Notes under the pieces: model-generated
Databases searched by the model: none
Told to the model about the DNA's origin: nothing
Seen by the model: only the letters and a program-made list of their open reading frames with translations
Program-made: the position numbers and the translations under genes
In this document: piece after piece, positions 7,796 to 16,186 of the stretch
Numbering within the stretch: the stretch's first letter is position 1
Layout of the letters: each line of letters opens with the position of its first letter
From: Burkholderia sp. Ac-20365
GTDB taxonomy: Bacteria; Pseudomonadota; Gammaproteobacteria; Burkholderiales; Burkholderiaceae
Assembly: GCF_017104715.1 (NCBI RefSeq)
Contig: NZ_JAAGPI010000001.1
Location: forward strand, 682,001-746,000
Reading direction: 5' to 3'
Length of the DNA stretch: 64,000 nucleotides

Positions 7796-8452
7796 TTACC
7801 GGTAGCCGAGAATGAGGCCGTGCATCAGCGTGGACCAGCCGTCCATCGCGACGAACAGCAGCAGCTTGAACGGAATCGCGACGTTGGTCGGCTGCACCTG
7901 ATTCAGGCCCATCGCCATCAGCACGTTCGCGATCACGAGATCGACGACGATAAAGCCGATGTAGAGCAAAAAGCCGATCTTGAATGCGTCGGTCAGCTCC
8001 GTCAGTGTGAAAGCGGGCGCGAGCACGATCAGGTCGGTGTCCTTCAAGGCCTTGGCCTGCTGCGCGGGCCACAACGCGGACGCCGAGCGCAGGAAGAACT
8101 GCCGCTCGCGTGATTGCGCATGCGCTTCGAGGAACGTGCGGAACGGCTCGCGCGCGGCGGCGATACCGGCTGTCACGTTCTGCGTGACGTTGCCAGGCAC
8201 CTGGTTCGCCTGCATGCCCTGCATTGCGGAGAACGCGACGGGCGCCATGATGTACACGGACACGATGATCGCAATGCCGTTGAGCACCATGTTGGGCGGC
8301 ACCTGCTGGACGCCGAGCGCGTTGCGCAACAGCCCGAGCACGACGACGATCTTCATGTACGACGTCACCACCATCGCGATGAACGGGATCACGCTGATCG
8401 CCAGCACGACGATCAGCAGCCCGGTGATGTCACCTGTCTGAATCGCCGGCAT
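7796..8452 (-). CDS. sctR: T3SS export apparatus protein SctR
   Basis: FliP/HrcR-family export gate component of 218 residues. It has four hydrophobic segments, two N-terminal (ITGLLIVVLAISVIPFIAM and following) and two C-terminal (LLYIGFIVVDLVIANVLMAMG and LKLLLFVAMDGW), around a soluble periplasmic domain. The family signature TSYMKIVVVLGLLRNALG is clear. The start is the ATG at 8450-8452 (MPAIQTGD), which overlaps the end of sctQ by 23 nt. The longer frame from 8527 would add 25 residues read through sctQ and is not credible. It is translationally linked to sctQ upstream. Confidence 0.95.
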   Translation of the reverse strand: MPAIQTGDITGLLIVVLAISVIPFIAMVVTSYMKIVVVLGLLRNALGVQQVPPNMVLNGIAIIVSVYIMAPVAFSAMQGMQANQVPGNVTQNVTAGIAAAREPFRTFLEAHAQSRERQFFLRSASALWPAQQAKALKDTDLIVLAPAFTLTELTDAFKIGFLLYIGFIVVDLVIANVLMAMGLNQVQPTNVAIPFKLLLFVAMDGWSTLMHGLILGYR

Positions 8453-9623
8453 ACGCCATTCTCGTAATCCGTACACCCAGATGTTCGCCGACGCAGACGA
8501 CCTCGCCATAGCCCACCGTTTGCCCATGCGTGACCAGACGCACCGGCGTATCGAGCACGGGCGCGGCCAGTTCGATCACGTAGCCCGGCCGCAATGCGGC
8601 AAGCTCGGCAAGCGGCAGGGCCACGCTGTCGATTTCGAATTGCACGGGTAAATCGAGCAGGCCGATATCGAGCGGAGCGTCGAAGGGTTCGTCTTCATCG
8701 GTGTTGCTGGCAGCGTGATCCGCTTGCCAGTTGTCTCCGCTCGTGGCGGCCGCGCTGTCGTGCAGCGCTTCGCCGTCGCCGGGAAGCGTGTCGGGCATCT
8801 CGGCCTGCAAGGGTTCTTCGTTCATGATGGGTTTCTCTTCTACAGTGACCTGCGTGCCGTCGATCACGACACGCGCATGGATGCGCCGCATGCCTGCCGT
8901 GCCCCATGCCGCGCGCGCGGCATATGGGTTGCCGCTGCCAAGCGCCTGCGCGATGGAAGGCGCGAACGCGCGCAGCACGACGTCGCCGGGACGCAGCGAT
9001 TGCAATGCAGCGAGCGACACGCGCCGCGCCCCAAGCGCAATCGATCCCGCGATGCTGATCCGCGACGACGCTGCGAACATATGGTTGGCCTCATGCGACG
9101 GAAAATCCGCGAGCCGCCGATGCAGCATGTCGAGCGTGGCGCCCGTCGCACTCACCGACAGGCGATGCACGACGCCTTCATGCAGCAATGCGATATCGAA
9201 GCGTGCCTCGTTCGCAGCGGCGGCCGGAGCGCGTTCCACCGACGTCACACGCCAGCGTCCCAGCCCCGCCGCCTGAAAACGCTGCACGAGCGGCGCGAGC
9301 AAGGCATTCGCCAGCGTGCTGCGCAAAGCGTGACGGGCGCTGTCGCCCGAGCTGGCCGCAACGATCTGCAAGGCCGGATAGCGCGCGAGATCGAGATCGA
9401 TATCCAGCGTGCCTTCCAGCTGCGCAAGCACGATGCGGCCGGCTTCGTCGAACGTGGCAACGTTTGTCGCAGCGGACGCGATCTCGAGCGCTTCGATTGC
9501 GCCGAGACGACGCATCGCGTCGACATGACGCGCATCGCACAGAAAGCGCGCGGCGCGTGCGGCGTCGGCGCAGACGTGGCGCAGCTTGTCCGCATACGGA
9601 CGCGCGGGAGACACAGTGGACAT
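8430..9623 (-). CDS. sctQ: T3SS cytoplasmic ring / sorting platform protein SctQ
   Basis: A 397-residue protein of the FliN/YscQ family forming the cytoplasmic sorting platform. The C-terminal SpoA domain (about 320-390) is recognisable from VQFEIDSVALPLAELAALRPG and the end motif GEHLGVRITRM. A second, weaker SpoA-like block is around 195-265, separated from the first by an acidic linker. The full-length single gene matches Xanthomonas and Ralstonia HrcQ rather than the split HrcQA/HrcQB of Pseudomonas. As in other systems, an internal start could produce a short C-terminal form; the Met after the acidic linker (IMNEEPLQAEM) is a candidate. Confidence 0.88.
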   Translation of the reverse strand: MSTVSPARPYADKLRHVCADAARAARFLCDARHVDAMRRLGAIEALEIASAATNVATFDEAGRIVLAQLEGTLDIDLDLARYPALQIVAASSGDSARHALRSTLANALLAPLVQRFQAAGLGRWRVTSVERAPAAAANEARFDIALLHEGVVHRLSVSATGATLDMLHRRLADFPSHEANHMFAASSRISIAGSIALGARRVSLAALQSLRPGDVVLRAFAPSIAQALGSGNPYAARAAWGTAGMRRIHARVVIDGTQVTVEEKPIMNEEPLQAEMPDTLPGDGEALHDSAAATSGDNWQADHAASNTDEDEPFDAPLDIGLLDLPVQFEIDSVALPLAELAALRPGYVIELAAPVLDTPVRLVTHGQTVGYGEVVCVGEHLGVRITRMAYAGDSDR

Positions 9624-9632
9624 AAGGATGAG

Positions 9633-10193
9633 CTAGTGAACCGTCAGTTCGAGCGTGCGCGCTTCGCCAATCGACGCGAGCACCCGGCGCAACTCGCGTT
9701 CGAGCAGGCCGGCATGGTGCAAGAGTAATTCGCGCGTATCGGCTGTCTCGACGTCGAAGCGAAGCAACAGAACCGCGGGCGAAAGCGTCAGGTGCAACTG
9801 TGTGCCGGGCAGTCGCTGCGGATCGATACGTAGCGCGACTTCCCAGTGACCCGCGTGACGGATCGCAGGATTCGACGCGAACTCCGCGATATGCCGCGCG
9901 AGCACATGCGCAAGCTCCAGCATCTGCTGCTCGCGTCGCAGCAAGGCGGCGACGACGCGCTGGCTTGCGCTGCCGATGCGTTGCGCAAGCGATGCTTGTG
10001 GATCGTGTCGCTTCTGTTCGTCTTCGTCGTGCTGGCTGGCGAGCAGATCGTCTGGCGCTGGCGGCTCGTCACGGCGCAGCAGCGCGGCAAAATCCGCGTG
10101 TCGCGAGCGACGCATCCGCGTACTCGCGGCCGAAGACGACGCTTGCGCGGGCGCTGCGATCACGCGGACAGGGCGCGAGTTGATTCTCGACAT
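9633..10193 (-). CDS. hpaP: HpaP/HpaC-family T3SS substrate-specificity protein (SctP)
   Basis: A 186-residue protein between sctV and sctQ, the position of hpaP (HpaC in Xanthomonas), which interacts with the SctU C-domain and controls the switch from pilus to effector export. The first 75 residues are basic and probably disordered. The C-terminal part (about 85-186) is a helix plus strands with WEVALRIDPQRLPGTQLHL and LELTVH, resembling the C-terminal domain of FliK-like substrate switch proteins. It has a 9-nt gap to sctQ and 8 nt to sctV, consistent with one transcript. Assignment combines synteny with this domain pattern. Confidence 0.78.
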   Translation of the reverse strand: MSRINSRPVRVIAAPAQASSSAASTRMRRSRHADFAALLRRDEPPAPDDLLASQHDEDEQKRHDPQASLAQRIGSASQRVVAALLRREQQMLELAHVLARHIAEFASNPAIRHAGHWEVALRIDPQRLPGTQLHLTLSPAVLLLRFDVETADTRELLLHHAGLLERELRRVLASIGEARTLELTVH

Positions 10194-10201
10194 ACGCTGC
10201 C

Positions 10202-12286
10202 TCAGGCCGTCACGTGGCCGATCGGCTGCAATTCCAGATGTCCGCCCAATTCCTGATACGAGTAGACGGACAGCCAGCCGAGCCTGCCTTCGATCATGCG
10301 CCGCACGTAGCGCCGGATATCCATCGACGTGACGAGCGCGATACCGGGACGCGGCGCCAAGCCCGCGAAGGATTCGATGCTATCGACCAGAAAGCTGATC
10401 TGATCGGGCGGCAGCGCGAGATAGTTGCCCGTGGGCGTCTGCTTGATCGCCTGGCGGATATGTTGTTCGACGGGACCGTCGAGCAGGATCGCGGGCAGGA
10501 TCCGCGCGCCGAGTGCGGCCCGGTGCGCGAGAAAGCGCGCGAGATCGCCGCGCACGTACTCCGTGAGCATCAGCACGTCTTTCTCTTTGGGTCCCCACGC
10601 AATCAGGCTTTCCATGATGTTGCGGATATTGCGGATCGGAATCTGTTCTTCGAGCAGACGCCGCAGCACATCGGCGATGCGTTGCGGCGGCAGCACTTTC
10701 TGCACTTCCGCAAGCAGGCCCGGATATTCGATGCCCAACTGCTCCTGTATCCATTGCACTTCGTTGACGCCGAGAAAGAGCGATGCATTGCGCCGGAGCA
10801 ACTGCACGCTGACATGCGCGATCACCTGTTCGGCACGCCAGCCTGAAGTCTTGTCGGCAAGCGTTGCTTCGTCGTGCCAGTAACCCGGCTGCGTGCTGCC
10901 GTCGATCGGCTCGCGTTGCTCGCAGCGTTCGGCGAGTGCCTGCGTTGGTGCATCGTCGGGTTGCGCTGCGAGCCGTTGCGCCAGATCAGGCAACAACACC
11001 TTGCCTTGCGGCAGTTCGAGCGTAAACGCAGGCACATCGTGCATCAGGAACTCGCAGGTGGAAGGCGCAAGTTTTTCGCTGATCCACATGTGAATGCCCG
11101 GAAACGGCAGACCCAGTTCTTCCTGCAACGAAGCACGCTCGGTTTCGAACGCGTGATTGAGCCGGTCAACCGCGAGACGTCCACGCAAATCAGGCGCAAG
11201 GCGCACACCGAGCGGACAGGAAAACGCGGGCGGCACGCTGGAAATGGCAGGCGTCTCGCTTTTGGCGCCTGCGCGCTGCATCGAACCCACGGCTTCGAGG
11301 TCTTCGAACGCGCGTGCCGGGCCGCGCTTTTTCAGCTTCCACGCAGTGAAGCCGAGAATGCCGCTCAGCACCAGGAAGAGCGGCCACGGAAAGCCCGGCA
11401 CGGCAGCGAACGCAACCAGCAGCAGGGCGGCGAAGCCAAGCGCGGGCGCGCTGCCCATCAACTGCTTGCCGATCTCGGCGCCGAGCGAACGCGGCTTCTC
11501 GTCGCGATCGTCGGCGACGCGCGTGATCATCACGCCTGCCGCAACCGACAGCAGCAGCGCGGGCAACTGCGCGACCATCGCATCGCCCACAGACAGAATC
11601 GAAAAACGGTTCGCCGCTTCGCCCGCTGTCATGCCGTGATAGAGCACGCCGACAGCGAGTCCCGCGACGATGTTGATCATCGTGATGATGAGGCCGGCGA
11701 CGGCGTCGCCCTTGACGAACTTCATCGCGCCGTCCATGCCGCCGTGCAGCGCGCTTTCGAGCGCGAGCGTTGCGCGTTTATGGCGTGCTTCGTCGGCGGT
11801 TAGCAGGTTGGCGCGCAGGTCCGCGTCGATACTCATCTGCTTGCCCGGCATCGCGTCGAGCGTGAAGCGCGCGCCGACTTCCGCGACGCGCTCTGAACCC
11901 TTCGCGATCACGATGAACTGCACCAGCGTGATGATGATGAACACCACCATGCCGACCACGAGATTGCCGCCCACCACCAGCTTGCCGAAACTGTCGATGA
12001 TGTCGCCCGCTTCCGCGTGCAGCAGGATCGACTTGGTGGATGCGATGCTCAGCGACAAGCGGTAGAGCGTGGTGAACAGCAGGATCGACGGGAATGCGGA
12101 CAATGAAACGACGCTCGGCACGTAGAGCGTGATCATCAGCAGCGTGACGGCTGCCGCGATGTTCAGGCCGACGAGAATGTCGATCATGAAGAACGGCAGC
12201 GGCAGGATCATCAGCGAAACGATCGCGACGATCATCACGAGGATGCCGATTTCGCCGCCCGCTGGCAGTTTGAGTGTCTTGAACAT
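10202..12286 (-). CDS. sctV: T3SS major export apparatus protein SctV
   Basis: FlhA/HrcV-family protein of 694 residues that forms the nonameric export channel ring. Up to eight transmembrane helices lie in residues 15-320. The FHIPEP signature is present as RVAEVGARFTLDAMPGKQMS near 150. A long soluble cytoplasmic domain follows (about 360-694), containing the family blocks LVDSIESFAGLAPRPGIALV and RRYVRRMIEG. It is located 44 nt after sctU and before hpaP, the same order as in Xanthomonas (hrcU-hrcV-hpaP). No separate PIP box was found in the 43-nt gap, so transcription probably comes from the sctU promoter. Confidence 0.97.
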   Translation of the reverse strand: MFKTLKLPAGGEIGILVMIVAIVSLMILPLPFFMIDILVGLNIAAAVTLLMITLYVPSVVSLSAFPSILLFTTLYRLSLSIASTKSILLHAEAGDIIDSFGKLVVGGNLVVGMVVFIIITLVQFIVIAKGSERVAEVGARFTLDAMPGKQMSIDADLRANLLTADEARHKRATLALESALHGGMDGAMKFVKGDAVAGLIITMINIVAGLAVGVLYHGMTAGEAANRFSILSVGDAMVAQLPALLLSVAAGVMITRVADDRDEKPRSLGAEIGKQLMGSAPALGFAALLLVAFAAVPGFPWPLFLVLSGILGFTAWKLKKRGPARAFEDLEAVGSMQRAGAKSETPAISSVPPAFSCPLGVRLAPDLRGRLAVDRLNHAFETERASLQEELGLPFPGIHMWISEKLAPSTCEFLMHDVPAFTLELPQGKVLLPDLAQRLAAQPDDAPTQALAERCEQREPIDGSTQPGYWHDEATLADKTSGWRAEQVIAHVSVQLLRRNASLFLGVNEVQWIQEQLGIEYPGLLAEVQKVLPPQRIADVLRRLLEEQIPIRNIRNIMESLIAWGPKEKDVLMLTEYVRGDLARFLAHRAALGARILPAILLDGPVEQHIRQAIKQTPTGNYLALPPDQISFLVDSIESFAGLAPRPGIALVTSMDIRRYVRRMIEGRLGWLSVYSYQELGGHLELQPIGHVTA

Positions 12287-12329
12287 AGGCGTGTAGTGAT
12301 GCGAAAGAGTGCGCGCTACCGGGCGCGCG

Positions 12330-13400
12330 TTAGTGGCTCAGCGGTGCTTCACCCGCTCCACGCGGCAACGCGAGCGAGTCGACCCAACGCAGGATCGCGG
12401 CGACGGCTTCGAACAGTTCGTCGGGAATCGGCTCGTCCAGCTCGACCTTGTAGAGCGCACGCGCAACGGGCGGATGGCCGACAATCGGCACGCCCGCGAA
12501 CTGCGCGTCGCGGCGCATCTGCAGCGCCGCTTCGTCCATGCCCTTGGCGATCACGACGGGCAGCGGATATTCGTCGGGCGCGTAGCGCACAGCGACGGCG
12601 TAGTGCGTCGGATTGACGACCACCATGTTCGCCGTCGCGATCGGGCGCGGCGCGGAAGTCGCAAGCTCGCGCGCGAGCCGGCGCCGCTCGCCCTTGATGA
12701 TCGGATCGCCTTCGTCCTGCTTGAATTCGCGCTTGATCTCGTCCTTGCTCATCTTCTTGCCGCGTATGAAGAGGAACTTCTGCAGCTTGAAGTCGATGCC
12801 GCCGAACACGACGTATAGCGCGGCCGCGACGGCGAGCAGCCGGATCAGAACGAAGCTTGCGAGCTTCGACAGTTCAGGCAACGACTGGAAAAGGGAACCG
12901 GTTACGAGCGGCAGCAGGCCCGTAATCGTCTTCCACATCACGATGGCGAGCACGATGCCCTTGATGGTCATCTTCGCGAGTTCGAGCAAGGACTTGAGCG
13001 AGAAGATGCGCTTGATGCCCGCCATCGGGCTGACGTTTTCGAACTTGAGACCGACGGCTTTCATCGAAATCATGATGCCCGTCTGTCCGGCCAGCGCGGC
13101 AATGGAAGCGAGAATTGCCGCGCCGATCACCGGTAACAGTGCGCCCGTCATGCGCGAGCCGATCTGGTTCACGGCAAGCAGCAGCGTCGTCATGTCATGC
13201 GGGCCGGCGACGAACTTCAACGCGATCGATACGCACGAGCGCAGCGAATCGACCAGTTTGCCGCCCGTCGCCATCAGCATGCCGACGCCTGCGGCGAGCA
13301 CTGCGCCGTCGACGAGGTCCGTGCTCTTCGCGACCTCGCCGTCCTCGCGCGCCTTGCGCAGGCGTTTCTCGGTTGGCTGTTCGGTTTTGTCGTCGCTCAT
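12330..13400 (-). CDS. sctU: T3SS autocleaving export switch protein SctU
   Basis: FlhB/HrcU-family protein of 356 residues with four N-terminal membrane helices and a cytoplasmic domain that cleaves itself between Asn and Pro. The NPTH motif is intact (Asn263-Pro264-Thr265-His266, in VVNPTHYAVAVRY), as is the N-terminal family motif DKTEQPTEKRLRKAREDG. The start is the ATG at 13398-13400, preceded by GAGGAGCGCCTG. The frame from 13664 only adds residues read across the divergent promoter region and the opposite gene's leader. First gene of the minus arm, driven by a PIP-box promoter 63 nt upstream. Confidence 0.97.
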   Translation of the reverse strand: MSDDKTEQPTEKRLRKAREDGEVAKSTDLVDGAVLAAGVGMLMATGGKLVDSLRSCVSIALKFVAGPHDMTTLLLAVNQIGSRMTGALLPVIGAAILASIAALAGQTGIMISMKAVGLKFENVSPMAGIKRIFSLKSLLELAKMTIKGIVLAIVMWKTITGLLPLVTGSLFQSLPELSKLASFVLIRLLAVAAALYVVFGGIDFKLQKFLFIRGKKMSKDEIKREFKQDEGDPIIKGERRRLARELATSAPRPIATANMVVVNPTHYAVAVRYAPDEYPLPVVIAKGMDEAALQMRRDAQFAGVPIVGHPPVARALYKVELDEPIPDELFEAVAAILRWVDSLALPRGAGEAPLSH

Positions 13401-13425
13401 CAGGCGCTCCTCATCGTGCTGGCGC

Positions 13426-13487
13426 AGTGTAGGGCGCGTGTTGCGGCGTTCGGGATGACGAGGCGAAGCCCGGCGCACGAACGCGAA
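13426..13487 (-). promoter_or_regulatory. PIP-box promoter of the sctU operon
   Basis: Minus strand: perfect TTCGC-N15-TTCGC (13487-13463), 31-nt spacer, -10 hexamer TACACT (13431-13426). It lies 26-87 nt before the sctU ATG and is back to back with the hrpB1 promoter. Confidence 0.88.
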
Positions 13488-13519
13488 GCGCATGAACCCG
13501 GCATGCGCGGCCAACAGGA

Positions 13520-13595
13520 TTCGCGCCGCAAGGTTCGCTTTCGCGCGACTTGCTTCGGCTGCGGTGCACTTCACAAGGCGCGCGCTTGCTACCTT
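13520..13595 (+). promoter_or_regulatory. double PIP/hrpII-box promoter of the hrpB1-sctT operon
   Basis: Two interleaved boxes are present. A perfect PIP box TTCGC-N15-TTCGC spans 13520-13544. A second box TTCGC-N15-TTCGG spans 13534-13558. Only the second is 31 nt from a -10 hexamer (TACCTT, 13590-13595), so it is probably the functional one; the first could be an auxiliary site. Confidence 0.85.
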
Positions 13596-13644
13596 GCGAA
13601 CCGTTGACGCCCCGCGTCCTGTTATCTTCAAGAGGGTCCACGCC

Positions 13645-14250
13645 ATGCTTGCGAATGCTTCCAAACCCGCGTCACAACCCGTAAACGCCCAGACCGCGCC
13701 GGGTTATCTGCAATGCGGCGATGCGACCTTGAGCGCGCTGATCGAGATCGCATCGGCGGGGCTGTTCCGGCATTTCCCGCAAGCCAGCGCCGATACGGCC
13801 GACATCGAACTGATACTCGACGCACTGCGCGCGTTTCGTCCGAAGCTGGCCGAAATCGACACGCTCGCGGGCGTGTTGCATATCGTCAATGGCCGCTGGG
13901 AAGAAGCGTCCCGTACGTTGCGCGACGTGATCGATGCGGCGCCGTCGTTTGCCTACGCGAAAGCGATGTATGCGTATTGCCTCGCGTCGCAGAAGGATGC
14001 GGGCTGGCGTCAATGGGCGGATGCGGCGCTCGAAGGCGACGCGGGCCCCGAAACGCGCGCGCTGATTCGCGCGCTTGGCGTGCGTGCCGATCTCGAAGCC
14101 GCACGCGCAAACCATCGCGGCGGCGAGTTCGTGTTGCCGGAGTCGTATCGCGATCTCGCGGACGAGCAGGAACGTGCGCAGACAAAGACTGCGCGACCGG
14201 CACCGGGCGATGCACCCGCATTCGCGTCGCACGCCTTTCTGCGCGCCTGA
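13645..14250 (+). CDS. hrpB1: HrpB1-family T3SS protein
   Basis: First gene of the plus arm, 201 residues, belonging to the HrpB1/HrpK family (TPR-like helical repeats). In Xanthomonas HrpB1 is a periplasmic or secreted peptidoglycan-binding T3SS component. Helical repeats are visible from ADIELILDALRAFRPKLAEI to ADAALEGDAGPETRALIRAL. About 50 extra C-terminal residues (acidic, then Ala-rich) extend beyond the usual 150. The start chosen is the ATG at 13645 with AGAGGG upstream; the frame from 13492 runs through the promoter. A second, shorter paralogue lies at 25570-26028. Confidence 0.85.
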   Translation: MLANASKPASQPVNAQTAPGYLQCGDATLSALIEIASAGLFRHFPQASADTADIELILDALRAFRPKLAEIDTLAGVLHIVNGRWEEASRTLRDVIDAAPSFAYAKAMYAYCLASQKDAGWRQWADAALEGDAGPETRALIRALGVRADLEAARANHRGGEFVLPESYRDLADEQERAQTKTARPAPGDAPAFASHAFLRA

Positions 14251-14265
14251 GCCGAGGAGCCGACC

Positions 14266-14667
14266 ATGACGATTTCCACGATTGCCGAAACAGCCGTGCA
14301 CGCCGCCGCCGATGCTGCCGGTGCCAACAGCGCCGACGCACAGCCACCCATGCCCGCGCCCGAATCCGTCAGCCGTTTCGAAGAACTGATGCAGCAGCCG
14401 CTCGCCGCGCCCGATAACGACGCCGCGCAGCACGCGGGCAACCATCTCGTCGATGCGATCCGTCATCAGGATGGCCAGATGGAAGCCGCGCTCGAACAGG
14501 TCGCGACGCTGAGCGCACACTCCGCGTCGCTCTCGCCGACGCAGCAGATTGCAGCGGCTGCGCAGGTCTCGCTGAATCTGTCGCTGGCGCAGTTCGATTT
14601 CCAGACCAAGATGGCGGTGGTGTCGGCGACGAAGTCGTCGGCTGAAACGCTGATGAAGAACCAGTGA
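14266..14667 (+). CDS. sctI: T3SS inner-rod protein SctI (HrpB2)
   Basis: A 133-residue early-exported protein. HrpB2 is essential for pilus formation and is the inner-rod subunit of Hrp2 systems. The N-terminal 45 residues are Ala/Pro-rich. The C-terminal half is helical and ends with the typical block LSLAQFDFQTKMAVVSATKS followed by AETLMKNQ, the signature end of rod proteins. A good ribosome binding site (GAGGAG) precedes the ATG by 8 nt. Its stop overlaps the sctJ start (TGATG). Order hrpB1-hrpB2-hrcJ is the same as in Xanthomonas and Ralstonia. Confidence 0.88.
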   Translation: MTISTIAETAVHAAADAAGANSADAQPPMPAPESVSRFEELMQQPLAAPDNDAAQHAGNHLVDAIRHQDGQMEAALEQVATLSAHSASLSPTQQIAAAAQVSLNLSLAQFDFQTKMAVVSATKSSAETLMKNQ

Positions 14668-15467
14668 TGAGCGCGCCAAACCTGTTTCCATCAGCGAAGC
14701 GGCTGCTGCTGGGCGGCGTGCTGATCGCATGTGCGCTGCTCGCGGGCTGCAAGAAAGAGCTCTATACGGGCCTCGCCGAAGAAGACGTCAACGAGATGAC
14801 GGTCGCCTTGCTGGAACGCGGCGTCTCTGCCGACAAGAGCACGCCCGACGGCGGCAAGACCTACACGTTGCAGGTCGACGACGGCGACATGGTGCGCGCG
14901 ATGCAGGTGCTGCGCGAAAAAGGCCTTCCACACAGCAAGTTCGACGATCTCGGCAGTCTGTTCAAGAAAGACGGGCTTGTTTCGACGCCTACGGAAGAGC
15001 GCGTGCGTTTTATCTACGGGTTGTCGCAGGAACTGTCGGGCACGCTGTCACATATCGACGGCGTACTGGTCGCGCGCGTGCAGATCGTGATTCCGAACAA
15101 CGATCCGCTTGCGCAGACCATCAAGCCTTCTTCGGCGGCTGTGTTCATCAAGTACCGGCCGGGGCTGGAACTCGATGCGCTGGTGCCGCAGATCAAGAAC
15201 CTCGTCGTGCATAGCGTCGAAGGGCTGGCGTACGACCAGGTGAGCGTGACGGGCGTGGCGGCCGATCAGGTGGATATCGACAGCCGCGCGCCGGCGCATA
15301 CGCCCATATGGCCGTTCGTGCTGAGTGGGTTGCTCGCACTGATCGTGGCAGGCGCCGGTGTGGGTTATGTGTTACGTGCGCGGCTCGGCGCGTTTGTTAC
15401 GCCGATGAAGGCGAGCCTCGCGACGCTCGCGCAACGACTGCCGGGACGCAGGCAGAAGTCGGCATGA
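14667..15467 (+). CDS. sctJ: T3SS inner-membrane ring lipoprotein SctJ
   Basis: HrcJ/YscJ-family lipoprotein of 266 residues that builds the inner ring with SctD. Lipobox LLAGC with acylated Cys28, then the conserved KELYTGLAEEDVNEM and two ring-building domains (about 30-90 and 115-190) with the family block RVRFIYGLSQELSGTLSHID. A C-terminal transmembrane helix (about 212-236, PFVLSGLLALIVAGAGVG) and a basic cytoplasmic tail follow. A GTG at 14664 is in frame, but the ATG at 14667 overlaps the sctI stop and is preferred. Its stop overlaps the next start. Confidence 0.96.
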   Translation: MSAPNLFPSAKRLLLGGVLIACALLAGCKKELYTGLAEEDVNEMTVALLERGVSADKSTPDGGKTYTLQVDDGDMVRAMQVLREKGLPHSKFDDLGSLFKKDGLVSTPTEERVRFIYGLSQELSGTLSHIDGVLVARVQIVIPNNDPLAQTIKPSSAAVFIKYRPGLELDALVPQIKNLVVHSVEGLAYDQVSVTGVAADQVDIDSRAPAHTPIWPFVLSGLLALIVAGAGVGYVLRARLGAFVTPMKASLATLAQRLPGRRQKSA

Positions 15468-16186
15468 CGGGCGCGATGGCTGCATCCGCCGCGATGCAAC
15501 GGCGGCCTGAACCGCGCCTTGTGCCTGCCGTTGCCGCGCAGATTCTGCTTGGCTGGCAGCGCAATGCGCGCAGCGCGATGCAGTGGCTGCATCGCGACTG
15601 GCTCGCGTTTGCGTTGGGCATCGAATACCCGGCAGGCGTTGACGCGGCAATGGCTGCCCTTCGCGAGCGTTGCGACGAAGCATGTTCGCTTGCCGTATTG
15701 CGCGTTCTGCTGCCCGACTCGCCAACACTCGAGACCTTCATTCATGCGCCCGCCGCACGGCTCGATGCATTGCCGCTAGAGACGGGTGTGCGCGTGCTTC
15801 GTATGCTGGCGCTGCTCGCGCGTCGCGCGGAAGTGCGGCGTCTCGTCGATCGGACCACGCGCAAGCGCCTCGCGGAATGGACGGGTTGTCCACTCGACGA
15901 ACTGCTTGGCAAGGCAATGCCCGAAGCGCCGTCGCTCGTCGATGCGAAGCGCGAACAACCAGGATCGCTCGCGCTGGCTTCGCTCGATGCCGACGCGCTT
16001 GCGCACGAAGGACTGGCGCTACTGCCGCGCAATGGAACGCAGCAGATGCTGCTGAAATTCGCTTTGCCGCGCGCAGATTCCGGGCTCCAGGCAATGTTCG
16101 CGAACGACGAACGCGACGAGGCATCCGCGTTTTTGCGCGATCGCATCGGCCCACTTTTGCCGGAGTACCCATGGTTATCTGGCTGA
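15464..16186 (+). CDS. sctK: HrpB4-like sorting-platform protein SctK
   Basis: A 240-residue cytosolic protein at the hrpB4 position between sctJ and sctL. HrpB4/SctK proteins link SctQ and SctL pods to the membrane rings. It is mostly helical, with the family-like N-terminal WLHRDWLAFALGIEYP region and a C-terminal LPEYPWL end. Sequence conservation in this family is low, so synteny carries much of the assignment. The start is the ATG at 15464, overlapping the sctJ stop (ATGA); the longer frame from 15308 runs through sctJ. The end overlaps the sctL start by 16 nt. Confidence 0.78.
   Translation: MTGAMAASAAMQRRPEPRLVPAVAAQILLGWQRNARSAMQWLHRDWLAFALGIEYPAGVDAAMAALRERCDEACSLAVLRVLLPDSPTLETFIHAPAARLDALPLETGVRVLRMLALLARRAEVRRLVDRTTRKRLAEWTGCPLDELLGKAMPEAPSLVDAKREQPGSLALASLDADALAHEGLALLPRNGTQQMLLKFALPRADSGLQAMFANDERDEASAFLRDRIGPLLPEYPWLSG

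Noticed and set aside
6540..8072. A 510-codon frame that could extend the hpaA-like protein upstream through sctS and sctR.
   Set aside because: The upstream part is an out-of-frame shadow of sctR/sctS; the ATG at 7503-7505 with ATGA overlap is a normal start.
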